Made by a program: the position numbers and the translations under genes
Part shown: positions 1 to 7,480 of the stretch, in pieces
Layout: the number at the start of each line of letters is the position of its first letter
Numbering within the stretch: the stretch's first letter is position 1
Notes under the pieces: model-generated
Told to the model about the DNA's origin: nothing
Databases searched by the model: none
Seen by the model: only the letters and a program-made list of their open reading frames with translations
Source: Legionellales bacterium UBA5158
GTDB taxonomy: Bacteria; Pseudomonadota; Gammaproteobacteria; DSM-16500
Length of the DNA: 8,146 bases
Direction of reading: 5' to 3'
Assembly: GCA_002413665.1 (NCBI GenBank)
Contig: DHXK01000192.1
Coordinates: 1-8,146, forward strand

Positions 1-1280
1 GGTTATCGGGTGTTTATTTTCAAGAAGCTTATAAACGTTACTATCCTGAAGGCGAGGTCGCTGCTCACTTTTTAGGATTTACGAATATAGATGACATTGG
101 TCAAGAAGGAATTGAGCTTGCCTATAATGAATGGTTAAGTGGGAAAGCCGGAAAAAAAATGGTGATGAAAGATAGGCGAGGACATGTAGTCTCAGAGATC
201 TCACAAATTACAGAACAAAAACCGGGAAATGATTTGACGTTAAGTATAGATCGTCGGATTCAATACCTTGCTTATCGTGAGCTGATGCAGGGTGTCATTA
301 AAAATGTTGCGATCTCGGGAACTGTGGTAGTGCTTGATGTAAAAACCGGTGAAGTTTTAGCCATGGTGAATCAGCCTTCTTTCAATCCCAATAATCGCAC
401 TTTACAGAAAAAAGATGTTTATCGAAATAGAGCTATTACAGATACATTTGAACCGGGTTCAACAATCAAAGCATTCAGCATTGCGAGCGCATTAGACAGT
501 GGATTGTTTAAACCCACTACGATCATTGATACTCATCCTGGCTGGCTGCGAGTTGATCATCATGTAGTGAGAGACGAACATAATAATAATTCAATCAACG
601 TCGCACGGATATTGCAAGTTTCCAGCAACGTTGGAACCACTAAAATGATTTTATCTTTGCCTCCTAATCAATTATGGAGTTTGTTGCATAGAGTAGGTTT
701 TGGAGAAACAACAGGCACTGGGTTTCCGGGTGAACAAAGTGGATCCTTAGTTAAACGCCCAGTGTGGGCGCCATTTACATTGGCAACTTTAGCCTTTGGT
801 TATGGTATCTCTGTTACGCCTTTACAGTTAGCACAGGCCTATTCGATTTTTGCGAATGACGGGATAAAAATTCCTGTATCACTTTTGAAAATAGATAAAG
901 CTCCAATAGGTGAGCGTGTTATCAACGAAAAAGTGGCAAGAGAAATGCGGGATCTTTTAGAAAGTGTTATTTCAACCAAAGGTGCAACAGGTCGGTTAGC
1001 ACAGGTTCCTGGATATCGTGTTGCAGGGAAAACAGGAACCGCTATAATGGCGGGGCCACATGGATATCAAAAACATCATTACACTTCGTCTTTTATTGGA
1101 TTAGCGCCTGCTAGTCATCCTCGGTTAGTTGTTGCTGTCATTATTCATGATCCTCAGGGTAAAGATTATTATGCTAGTCAAGTTTGCGCGCCCATATTTG
1201 GGAAAATTATGGAAGGTGCTTTACGCATTTTAAATGTTGCACCCGATGGTTTAGTGAAACCAGCAGAGACAGCTGCGTAA
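1..1280 (+). CDS. ftsI: Peptidoglycan D,D-transpeptidase FtsI (PBP3), 5' end cut off by the window
   Basis: This is the septal class B penicillin-binding protein that crosslinks new peptidoglycan at the division site, acting in the periplasm in complex with FtsW. The frame is open from base 3, upstream of the first in-frame ATG at 159. The upstream codons read YYPEGEVAAHFLGFTNIDD, typical of the FtsI N-terminal domain, so the ATG at 159 is not the start. About 425 codons are present against 588 in E. coli, so roughly 150-160 N-terminal residues, including the membrane anchor, lie outside. All three transpeptidase motifs are visible: STIK with the catalytic serine codon at 459-461, SSN at 621-629, and KTGT at 1029-1040. 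The C-terminus ends shortly after the catalytic domain with a short tail (VKPAETAA). The gene is followed after 28 bases by murE, the usual dcw order. Identification is firm; PBP2 is less likely given this context. Confidence 0.97.
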   Translation, partial: LSGVYFQEAYKRYYPEGEVAAHFLGFTNIDDIGQEGIELAYNEWLSGKAGKKMVMKDRRGHVVSEISQITEQKPGNDLTLSIDRRIQYLAYRELMQGVIKNVAISGTVVVLDVKTGEVLAMVNQPSFNPNNRTLQKKDVYRNRAITDTFEPGSTIKAFSIASALDSGLFKPTTIIDTHPGWLRVDHHVVRDEHNNNSINVARILQVSSNVGTTKMILSLPPNQLWSLLHRVGFGETTGTGFPGEQSGSLVKRPVWAPFTLATLAFGYGISVTPLQLAQAYSIFANDGIKIPVSLLKIDKAPIGERVINEKVAREMRDLLESVISTKGATGRLAQVPGYRVAGKTGTAIMAGPHGYQKHHYTSSFIGLAPASHPRLVVAVIIHDPQGKDYYASQVCAPIFGKIMEGALRILNVAPDGLVKPAETAA

Positions 1281-1308
1281 CTATAATTTGAAGCACGGAA
1301 AATAAAAT

Positions 1309-2799
1309 ATGACTCCTAAAAAATTATCTATACTTCTTCCTGAATGCAACATTAAACAAAAAATTGATCCTGATGTTACAGGTCTTTGTTTAGATAGCCG
1401 CACTTTGCAAGAAGGAGATTTATTTTTTGCGTGTAAAGGTACGCATCAGGATGCTATTCATTTCATCTTAGAAGCTATCAATAAAGGGGCGAGCGCAATA
1501 CTTTGTGAGGCCTCATCAGAGACTCTAATTCGTCATCTTCAATATGATATTCCTATCATTCCTATTCATAATCTCAATCATCAAATAAGTAAAATTGCTG
1601 CCATTTTTTTTGATTTTCCAAAAGATAATTTAAAGATAATAGGCATCACTGGTACTAATGGTAAAACATCTTGCTCACATTTTCTTGCTGCTGCATTTCA
1701 AAAATTAAATATTAGTTGTGGTGTTATTGGAACTTTAGGGTCTGGTGTATATGGTAATATTGAACCCGGAAATTTAACAACACCTGATGCTATCACCTTA
1801 CAAAAAACTTTTTTTGAATTCGCAAAGCTGAATGTTAAATATGTTGCAATGGAAGTTTCATCTCACAGCATAGATCAAGGCCGTATTAATGATATTCCTT
1901 TTGACATAGGAATTTTCACTAATCTTACGCGTGATCATTTAGATTATCATGGTGATATGGATACATATGGTAGTGTGAAAAAAAGTTTTTTTACAAATTC
2001 ATTATTGAAACATGCCGTTATTAATGTAGAAGATGATTTTGGTCTCAGTATTGTCGACTCTATTTATAAAAATAAAAATGTTATTGCTTATAGTGTAAAT
2101 GAAATTAAAAATTTACCCGTGCCTCTTGTCTATGCACAAGATGTCCAATTAGATATAGCAGGATTGCATGCAAGAATTTATACGCCTTGGGGAGAAGGTA
2201 ATTTGCATGTAAAGGTGATAGGACGATTTAACCTTAGCAATTTATTAGCGGTTGTTAGTGCATTATGCTTGTTAGATATTCCGCTAAATAAAGTGCTACA
2301 AAGTGTGAATCAGTTAACATCTGTTCCGGGAAGGATGCAAAGTTTTGGAGGGGATGATTTACCCTTAGTCGTGGTGGATTATGCTCATACTCCAGACGCA
2401 TTAGAGAAAGCATTGCAATCATTGCAGCAGCACTGTGAAGGAAAATTATATTGTTTATTTGGATGTGGAGGCGATCGTGATAAAGGTAAACGTCCTCTGA
2501 TGGCTAAAATAGCGGAGCGTTATGCAGACAGAATCATAGTCACTAATGATAATCCTAGATTTGAAAATCCAGAGGATATAGTGACTGATATTCTTCAAGG
2601 TTTTACTCGTCTAGATCGTGTGACAGTTGAATATGATCGTGCCATAGCCATTCAGGCTATTTTACGCTGCGCAAGTGCAGGAGATTGTGTTCTAATTGCA
2701 GGCAAGGGCGCTGAGATGCATCAAATACTCGAAGGGCATAAGATCCCTTTCAGTGATACGGAAGAGGTGAAAGACGTATTGGGAGAATATAAATGTTAG
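1309..2799 (+). CDS. murE: UDP-N-acetylmuramoyl-L-alanyl-D-glutamate--2,6-diaminopimelate ligase MurE
   Basis: This cytoplasmic Mur ligase adds the third stem-peptide residue to UDP-MurNAc-L-Ala-D-Glu using ATP. The protein has 496 residues, the usual family length. In order, it shows the N-terminal UDP-substrate domain with LDSR near residue 28, the ATP-binding loop GTNGKTS (Lys119), VSSHS and the TRDHLDYHG segment. Lys224 falls at the position of the carbamylated lysine of E. coli MurE. In the C-terminal domain are DNPR (residues 414-417) and GKGAE (Gly465, Glu469). DNPR, together with that Gly and Glu, marks use of meso-diaminopimelate rather than lysine. The ATG at 1309 has a modest purine-rich site (CGGAA, 1296-1300) 8 bases upstream. 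The 3' end overlaps mraY by 7 bases, and no murF lies between them. The middle of the gene is clearly more AT-rich than the rest of the window. Confidence 0.97.
   Translation: MTPKKLSILLPECNIKQKIDPDVTGLCLDSRTLQEGDLFFACKGTHQDAIHFILEAINKGASAILCEASSETLIRHLQYDIPIIPIHNLNHQISKIAAIFFDFPKDNLKIIGITGTNGKTSCSHFLAAAFQKLNISCGVIGTLGSGVYGNIEPGNLTTPDAITLQKTFFEFAKLNVKYVAMEVSSHSIDQGRINDIPFDIGIFTNLTRDHLDYHGDMDTYGSVKKSFFTNSLLKHAVINVEDDFGLSIVDSIYKNKNVIAYSVNEIKNLPVPLVYAQDVQLDIAGLHARIYTPWGEGNLHVKVIGRFNLSNLLAVVSALCLLDIPLNKVLQSVNQLTSVPGRMQSFGGDDLPLVVVDYAHTPDALEKALQSLQQHCEGKLYCLFGCGGDRDKGKRPLMAKIAERYADRIIVTNDNPRFENPEDIVTDILQGFTRLDRVTVEYDRAIAIQAILRCASAGDCVLIAGKGAEMHQILEGHKIPFSDTEEVKDVLGEYKC
2781..2785 (+). promoter_or_regulatory. 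Ribosome binding site for mraY
   Basis: GGGAG within the last codons of murE lies 7 bases before the mraY ATG at 2793. Spacing and the conserved MLVWL N-terminus agree on this start. Confidence 0.6.
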
Positions 2800-3875
2800 T
2801 CTGGCTCAGTGAGTATTTAGCAAAATATTTTCATTTTTTTCACGTTTTTCAATATTTGACGTTAAGAGCGATATTAGGGACGCTTACTTCTTTAGTGATA
2901 GCGTTCATGGTGGGCCCCACGATGATACGTCGCCTGAGCCTCCATAATGTTGGTCAAATTGTACGGAAAGATGGGCCACAAACTCATTTATCAAAAGCGG
3001 GGACACCGACTATGGGTGGGGCCTTAGTGTTAGTCGCAGTGACTCTCTCTACTTTGCTCTGGAGTGATTTATCAAATCGTTATGTGTGGTTAATATTATT
3101 TGTCACGCTAGGTTTTGGAGTAATAGGTTGGTGGGATGATTATCTTAAATTATTTTTAAAAGATAGCCGTGGATTATCCGCTAGGCGTAAATATTTTTTT
3201 CAATCTGTATTAGGCCTTAGTGCGGCTTGTTATTTATATTTTACGGCACAGTTACCAGTTGAAACACAGTTAGTTGTTCCTTTCTTTAAGCATGTGCTAC
3301 TTCCTTTAGGCCCCTTTTTTATTGTATTAACTTACTTTGTGATTGTGGGAACAAGTAACGCTGTTAACTTAACAGATGGATTAGATGGGCTAGCGATTTT
3401 GCCTGCTGTGATGGTAGCTGGGGCATTGGGTATTTTTGCTTATGTTACCGGAAATATTAATTTTGCAAATTACTTAGGTATACCCTATGTCCCAGGGACG
3501 GGCGAGGTAGTGGTTTTCTGCGGGTCATTGGTAGGAGCAGGGTTGGGTTTTTTATGGTTTAATACTTATCCTGCTCAAGTGTTTATGGGTGATGTGGGCG
3601 CGTTATCATTAGGTGCTGCATTGGGAATTGTCGCAGTAATAGTACGCCAAGAATTGGTTTTAGTTGTTATGGGTGGCGTTTTTGTATTAGAAACTGTTTC
3701 AGTTATCTTGCAGGTTGTTTCATTTAAATTAACGGGTAAACGAATTTTTCGAATGGCTCCAATACATCACCATTTTGAATTGAAAGGTTGGCCTGAGCCT
3801 AGAGTCATCGTAAGATTTTGGATAATAACTTTCATTTTAGTATTATGTGGCTTGGCGACTTTAAAGCTTCGTTAA
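2793..3875 (+). CDS. mraY: Phospho-N-acetylmuramoyl-pentapeptide-transferase MraY
   Basis: MraY is an inner-membrane enzyme that transfers phospho-MurNAc-pentapeptide from UDP to undecaprenyl phosphate, making lipid I. The 360 residues match the E. coli length exactly. The start MLVWLSEYLAKYF closely resembles the E. coli N-terminus, which fixes the ATG at 2793. Catalytic and magnesium-binding features are visible: DDYLK with Asp115 and Asp116, NLTDGLDGLA with Asn192, FMGDVGALSLG with Asp267, and the triple histidine in APIHHHFE (residues 325-327). The KDGPQTHLSKAGTPTMGG segment near residues 60-75 is also typical. The protein is strongly hydrophobic throughout, as expected for a membrane enzyme of about ten helices. 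The start lies inside the end of murE (ATGTTAG shared), which suggests translational coupling. Its substrate normally requires MurF, whose gene is not in this window. Confidence 0.98.
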   Translation: MLVWLSEYLAKYFHFFHVFQYLTLRAILGTLTSLVIAFMVGPTMIRRLSLHNVGQIVRKDGPQTHLSKAGTPTMGGALVLVAVTLSTLLWSDLSNRYVWLILFVTLGFGVIGWWDDYLKLFLKDSRGLSARRKYFFQSVLGLSAACYLYFTAQLPVETQLVVPFFKHVLLPLGPFFIVLTYFVIVGTSNAVNLTDGLDGLAILPAVMVAGALGIFAYVTGNINFANYLGIPYVPGTGEVVVFCGSLVGAGLGFLWFNTYPAQVFMGDVGALSLGAALGIVAVIVRQELVLVVMGGVFVLETVSVILQVVSFKLTGKRIFRMAPIHHHFELKGWPEPRVIVRFWIITFILVLCGLATLKLR

Positions 3876-3886
3876 TGAGTGTATGA
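3873..3886 (+). other. mraY-murD junction with a three-codon reading frame
   Basis: The mraY stop overlaps an ATG (TAATG, 3873-3877). That ATG opens a frame of Met-Ser-Val followed by TGA at 3884-3886, and the TGA in turn overlaps the first murD ATG (ATGA, 3883-3886). The junction could pass terminating ribosomes from mraY to murD by two successive reinitiations. No good ribosome binding site precedes the small frame, so this is a structural observation and its use is unproven. Confidence 0.3.
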
Positions 3887-5226
3887 ATATGGTAGAAAAT
3901 TTACATGTAATTGTTGGGCTGGGCGCAACGGGGTTTTCGTGTGCACGTCATTTAATAGCACAGGGAGCAACTGTTGCTGTCACAGATAGTCGATCTAATC
4001 CTCCTCAACTTGAAGAATTTAAAAAAGCTTATCCTCAGATAGTTCTATCGTTAGGTGCCATTGATGAGGTTCTTTTAAATAAAGCTCAGACAGTCATTGT
4101 TAGTCCAGGTATTTCTTTGCAAGAGCCTGCTATTGCAGTTCAAATAAAGCGAGGCGTACGTGTTGTTGGAGATGTTGAGTTATTCGCACAAGCTGTGAAT
4201 GCACCTGTTATTGCAATTACAGGAACGAATGCAAAAAGCACAGTAACAACCTTGGTCGGTATGATGGCGGAAGCTGCTAATTTATGTGTGAAAGTCGGAG
4301 GCAATTTGGGTGTGCCTGCACTGGATTTATTAACTTTTCCAGCACCCGATTTGTATGTTTTGGAATTATCAAGTTTTCAGTTAGATACGACCTATTCTTT
4401 AGAGCCTGCCGTTGCAACTATATTAAATATTACTCCAGATCATATGGATCGATATGCGAGTGCTGAAGATTATATTGCTTCGAAACAGCGTGTTTATAAA
4501 AATTGCAATATTGCTGTTTGTAATCGTGATGACATTCAAACTGACTGTGAAAATAAAGATGCGGAACATAAAATTCAATTTACCTTAGATCAACCTCTGG
4601 GTAATGAATTCGGAATAGTACGAGAGAAGGGCGAAAATTATTTAGCATTCGGGAATATGAGTTTAATGCCTGTCGCTAAGCTTCCTATTTTAGGTCGGCA
4701 TTATCAAGCTAATGCTTTAGCTGCCCTGGCGATAGGTCATGCGTTTGGGTTTCCCATGCAAGCGATGTTGAATACATTAAGTGAATTTAAGGGGCTTCCA
4801 CATCGTTGCCAATTAGTGAGAGAGCGCGATGGTGTGATTTGGTATAACGATTCTAAAGGTACTAACGTTGGCGCCACCTTGGCGGCAATCAATGGGTTGG
4901 GCAGCGAAATTTCTGGTAAACTTGTTTTGATTGCGGGTGGAGTTGGAAAGAATGCTGATTTTTCACCCTTGGTTCCTGCTATTGAAAAATATGCGCGCAG
5001 CGTGATTCTTATTGGAGAAGCTGCACCTATCTTAAATGCATTATTGAAAGATCATGTTTCGGTGAGTCTCGCCAAGACAATGGAAGAAGCTGTTATTATT
5101 GCAGCGAGAGAGGCTGTAGCGGGGGATAGTGTATTATTGTCACCTGCGTGTGCTAGTTTTGATATGTTTAATAATTTTGAACATCGCGGTAAGGTCTTTA
5201 CGGAGATTACACAGGAGTTGGCATGA
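3883..5226 (+). CDS. murD: UDP-N-acetylmuramoyl-L-alanine--D-glutamate ligase MurD
   Basis: MurD is a cytoplasmic ATP-dependent ligase that adds D-glutamate to UDP-MurNAc-L-Ala. The frame encodes 447 residues, slightly longer than E. coli MurD (438). It begins with a Rossmann-like glycine motif (VGLGATGFSCARHL). The ATP loop follows as GTNAKST with Lys118; alanine in place of the second loop glycine also occurs in other gammaproteobacterial MurD proteins. Further motifs are ELSSFQL, NITPDHMDRY (His187), the likely carbamylated Lys201 in ASKQRVY, NDSKGTNVGAT (residues 322-332), and LSPACASFDMF near the C-terminus (from residue 419). Two ATGs compete as the start: 3883, and 3889 (MVENLH). A weak TGAG at 3876-3879 lies 3 and 9 bases from them respectively, so 3889 is a real alternative. 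The gene overlaps ftsW by four bases (ATGA). Confidence 0.97.
   Translation: MNMVENLHVIVGLGATGFSCARHLIAQGATVAVTDSRSNPPQLEEFKKAYPQIVLSLGAIDEVLLNKAQTVIVSPGISLQEPAIAVQIKRGVRVVGDVELFAQAVNAPVIAITGTNAKSTVTTLVGMMAEAANLCVKVGGNLGVPALDLLTFPAPDLYVLELSSFQLDTTYSLEPAVATILNITPDHMDRYASAEDYIASKQRVYKNCNIAVCNRDDIQTDCENKDAEHKIQFTLDQPLGNEFGIVREKGENYLAFGNMSLMPVAKLPILGRHYQANALAALAIGHAFGFPMQAMLNTLSEFKGLPHRCQLVRERDGVIWYNDSKGTNVGATLAAINGLGSEISGKLVLIAGGVGKNADFSPLVPAIEKYARSVILIGEAAPILNALLKDHVSVSLAKTMEEAVIIAAREAVAGDSVLLSPACASFDMFNNFEHRGKVFTEITQELA
5213..5217 (+). promoter_or_regulatory. Ribosome binding site for ftsW
   Basis: AGGAG inside the end of murD lies 5 bases before the ATG at 5223 and 11 before the in-frame ATG at 5229. 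Either start is within reach. The first is preferred because it also forms the ATGA stop-start overlap with murD. Confidence 0.65.
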
Positions 5227-6401
5227 GAATGCAGCCTATTGCAATTAATCCAGGCGTTCGAACTTCACGCCGAGCAATGGTTCCCCCTCCACCTTATGAC
5301 AGCTGGTTTATTGCGACAGTGCTATGCATAGTGGGGCTGGGATTACTGATGGTAGCCTCCGCTTCTATCGTTATTTCCGATCAACAAATGCATCAACCAT
5401 TTTATTATTTTTATCGACAACTTATTTATCTCATTTTAGGAATTGCATTAGGATGTGTGGTCATCCAGGTGGAGATTTCTGTGTGGGAAAAAATTAGTAA
5501 TATGCTGTTGGTGGGTGCCATGTTGCTGTTGGCCTTGGTGTTGTTTCCTAAAATTGGCCATTCTGTCAACGGAAGTGTGCGCTGGATTGGTTTAGGAATT
5601 TTTAGCATACAAGTTTCTGAGATCGCAAAATTTGCAGTCATTGTCTATATGGCAGCGTATTTGTTTCACTCAAATACGGAGATAAAAACGAATGTCACAG
5701 GCTTTTTGAAACCTATCGCTTTATTAGGCGTGGTATCACTATTATTACTGCGTGAACCTGATTTCGGTGCGACGGTGGTCATTGTCTCTACTGCGTTAGG
5801 AATGATGTTTTTAGCAGGAATGCAATTACGACATTTCACAGTTTTACTAATCAGTGTCTTGACTGGTTTAGCTGTTTTAGCTATTTCTGCACCTTATCGC
5901 ATGCATCGATTAACTTCTTTTTTAAATCCTTGGGAAAATCCTTTTACTAGTGGTTATCAACTTACACAATCACTTATTGCTTTTGGTCGTGGGGGGTGGA
6001 TGGGAGTGGGTTTAGGTAAAAGCATCCAAAAGATGTTTTATTTGCCAGAAGCTCATACCGACTTTTTATTTGCAGTGATAGCAGAAGAGTTAGGGTTGAT
6101 AGGCTTGTTTGTGGTCATAGCTTTATTTACTTTTTTAGTGATACGCATTTTATTAATAGGGCGTAAAGCGCAGCGTTTAGGTCTACATTTTGCAGGTTAT
6201 CTAGCTTATGGATTCGGTTTGTGGATAGTCATTCAATTTGCCGTCAATATGGGCGTTAATGTTGGGTTATTGCCAACAAAAGGATTAACTTTACCATTAA
6301 TGAGTTATGGTGGTAGCAGCATGCTGGTCAATTGTATTACAATCGCGGTATTGCTTCGAATAGATTATGAAAACAGAATGATGTCTCTGGGATTGCGGTA
6401 A
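5223..6401 (+). CDS. ftsW: Septal peptidoglycan glycosyltransferase FtsW (SEDS family)
   Basis: FtsW is a multi-spanning inner-membrane enzyme that polymerises lipid II into glycan strands at the septum, paired with FtsI. The protein has 392 residues, somewhat shorter than E. coli FtsW (414). A basic, proline-containing cytoplasmic tail (about residues 1-25, with PPPP) precedes roughly ten hydrophobic segments, the first at about 27-48. SEDS hallmarks are NGSVRWIGLG, KFAVIVYMAAYLF, and the long outer loop containing GRGGWMGVGLG. That loop leads into PEAHTDFLFA, where Asp280 is the probable catalytic aspartate. The family signature NMGVNVGLLPTKGLTLPLMS followed by YGGSS lies near the C-terminus. 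RodA is the alternative SEDS protein, but the position between murD and murG decides for FtsW. The ATG at 5223 overlaps the murD stop and has AGGAG at 5213-5217; a second ATG at 5229 is possible. Confidence 0.97.
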   Translation: MRMQPIAINPGVRTSRRAMVPPPPYDSWFIATVLCIVGLGLLMVASASIVISDQQMHQPFYYFYRQLIYLILGIALGCVVIQVEISVWEKISNMLLVGAMLLLALVLFPKIGHSVNGSVRWIGLGIFSIQVSEIAKFAVIVYMAAYLFHSNTEIKTNVTGFLKPIALLGVVSLLLLREPDFGATVVIVSTALGMMFLAGMQLRHFTVLLISVLTGLAVLAISAPYRMHRLTSFLNPWENPFTSGYQLTQSLIAFGRGGWMGVGLGKSIQKMFYLPEAHTDFLFAVIAEELGLIGLFVVIALFTFLVIRILLIGRKAQRLGLHFAGYLAYGFGLWIVIQFAVNMGVNVGLLPTKGLTLPLMSYGGSSMLVNCITIAVLLRIDYENRMMSLGLR

Positions 6402-7480
6402 TGGCTAAACTCCAAAAAATGTTAATTATGGCAGGAGGCACAGGTGGGCATGTGTTCCCTGGACTAGCTGTGGCAACTCAATTACGAGAACAAGGCGTAG
6501 AAGTGCATTGGTTGGGCACTCAGAAAGGATTGGAAGCACGTTTAATCCCACAAGCAGATATCCCTCTTCATTTTATTACGATTAGTGGGCTGAGAGGCAA
6601 AGGATTGAAAGATGTTTTTTTAATGCCTTTTCGACTCATCAAGGCGATCACCCAAGCCATTTTTGTGATAAAGAAATTACGTCCAAACGTGATCTTAGGA
6701 TTAGGCGGATTTGTAAGTGGTCCGGGAGGTATAGCAAGTTGGATATTGCGCAGACCCTTGGTTATTCATGAGCAAAATGCAAAAGCTGGCATGACAAATC
6801 AGTGGCTGGCAAAAGTCGCTACAAAAGTACTAGAGGGTTTTCCAAATACATTTTTGCCCCAGATGCATGCAATAGCTACCGGTAACCCGGTCAGAGATGC
6901 CATTGCCAAGATGCCTCCTCCACAAGCACATTTTCAAGAAAGATCTGGACCCTTACGTCTGTTGGTCGTGGGTGGCAGCTTAGGAGCAACAGTTATTAAT
7001 CAATTTATGCCTCGCGCACTAGGTAAGATGTCGTTAGGTGAAAGGCCTAGTGTGTATCATCAAACCGGTGAAAAACATTTTCAAGCGACCTTAGAAGCTT
7101 ATCAGTCTGAGGGTATTAAAGCTCAAATCGTGCCTTTTATCGAAGATATGGCAAGTGCCTATGCTTGGGCAGATCTGGTATTATGTCGTGCAGGTGCTCT
7201 CACCATTGCAGAGTTATGTGCCGCAGGTCGCGGATCTATATTGATTCCTTACCCTCATGCAGTAGATGATCATCAAACGGCAAATGCAAATTACCTTATC
7301 GTCAATAAAGCTGCGATAGTCGTTCAACAAAAAGATTTAACAGAGGATGTTTTGATTTCAATTCTTAAGCAGCAAGCATCAGTCGGTCATTGTTTAGCGA
7401 TGGCCACGGCTGCTTACAGCTTACGTAAAGTTGATGCAACCACTAACGTATTAATGGTTTGTAAGGAGGCTGCGCTTTGA
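6401..7480 (+). CDS. murG: UDP-N-acetylglucosamine--undecaprenyl lipid I GlcNAc transferase MurG
   Basis: MurG is a GT-B fold glycosyltransferase on the cytoplasmic face of the inner membrane. It adds GlcNAc to lipid I to make lipid II, the substrate of FtsW. The 359 residues match the family (355 in E. coli). Near the N-terminus is the glycine-rich loop GGTGGHVFPGLAVA with the conserved His17. It is followed by ISGLRGKG, LGGFVSGPGG, and HEQNAKAGMTN in the acceptor-binding half. The C-terminal donor domain shows GGSLGA, FIEDMASAYAWADLVLCRAG, Glu271 in ALTIAEL (contacts the sugar nucleotide in the family), and DDHQTANA with Gln292. The ATG overlaps the last base of the ftsW stop (TAATG). A TGGGA at 6388-6392 can act as ribosome binding site, 8 bases upstream. 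The gene end overlaps murC by four bases. Confidence 0.98.
   Translation: MAKLQKMLIMAGGTGGHVFPGLAVATQLREQGVEVHWLGTQKGLEARLIPQADIPLHFITISGLRGKGLKDVFLMPFRLIKAITQAIFVIKKLRPNVILGLGGFVSGPGGIASWILRRPLVIHEQNAKAGMTNQWLAKVATKVLEGFPNTFLPQMHAIATGNPVRDAIAKMPPPQAHFQERSGPLRLLVVGGSLGATVINQFMPRALGKMSLGERPSVYHQTGEKHFQATLEAYQSEGIKAQIVPFIEDMASAYAWADLVLCRAGALTIAELCAAGRGSILIPYPHAVDDHQTANANYLIVNKAAIVVQQKDLTEDVLISILKQQASVGHCLAMATAAYSLRKVDATTNVLMVCKEAAL
7463..7469 (+). promoter_or_regulatory. Ribosome binding site that decides the murC start
   Basis: AAGGAGG is a near-complete match to the anti-Shine-Dalgarno consensus and the strongest such site seen at any gene junction in the window. It lies inside the end of murG. 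Seven bases separate it from the TTG at 7477, ideal for initiation there and too far for the ATG at 7495. Confidence 0.8.

Noticed and set aside
159..161. The ATG at 159 as the start of a short FtsI
   Set aside because: The frame continues open upstream to base 3 and encodes recognisable FtsI N-domain sequence, so the gene is cut by the window edge and is not truncated.
1282..1287. A perfect TATAAT in the ftsI-murE gap that could be a -10 promoter element for murE
   Set aside because: No TTGACA-like sequence lies 16-18 bases upstream and there is no TGn extension. Transcription from it would begin at about the murE ribosome binding site. The gap is AT-rich, so a chance match is likely.
4228..4248. 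Alanine in the MurD ATP loop (GTNAKST) as a possible defect
   Set aside because: Alanine at this loop position is, to my knowledge, found in other gammaproteobacterial MurD proteins, and the lysine, serine and threonine are intact.
4284..4466. A 60-codon + strand reading frame inside murD
   Set aside because: It lies wholly inside murD in another frame, has no family resemblance, and is rich in Cys, Phe and Arg, as expected for an out-of-frame shadow.
5426..5641. A 71-codon - strand reading frame opposite ftsW
   Set aside because: It is antisense to a firmly identified gene and shows no recognisable motif.
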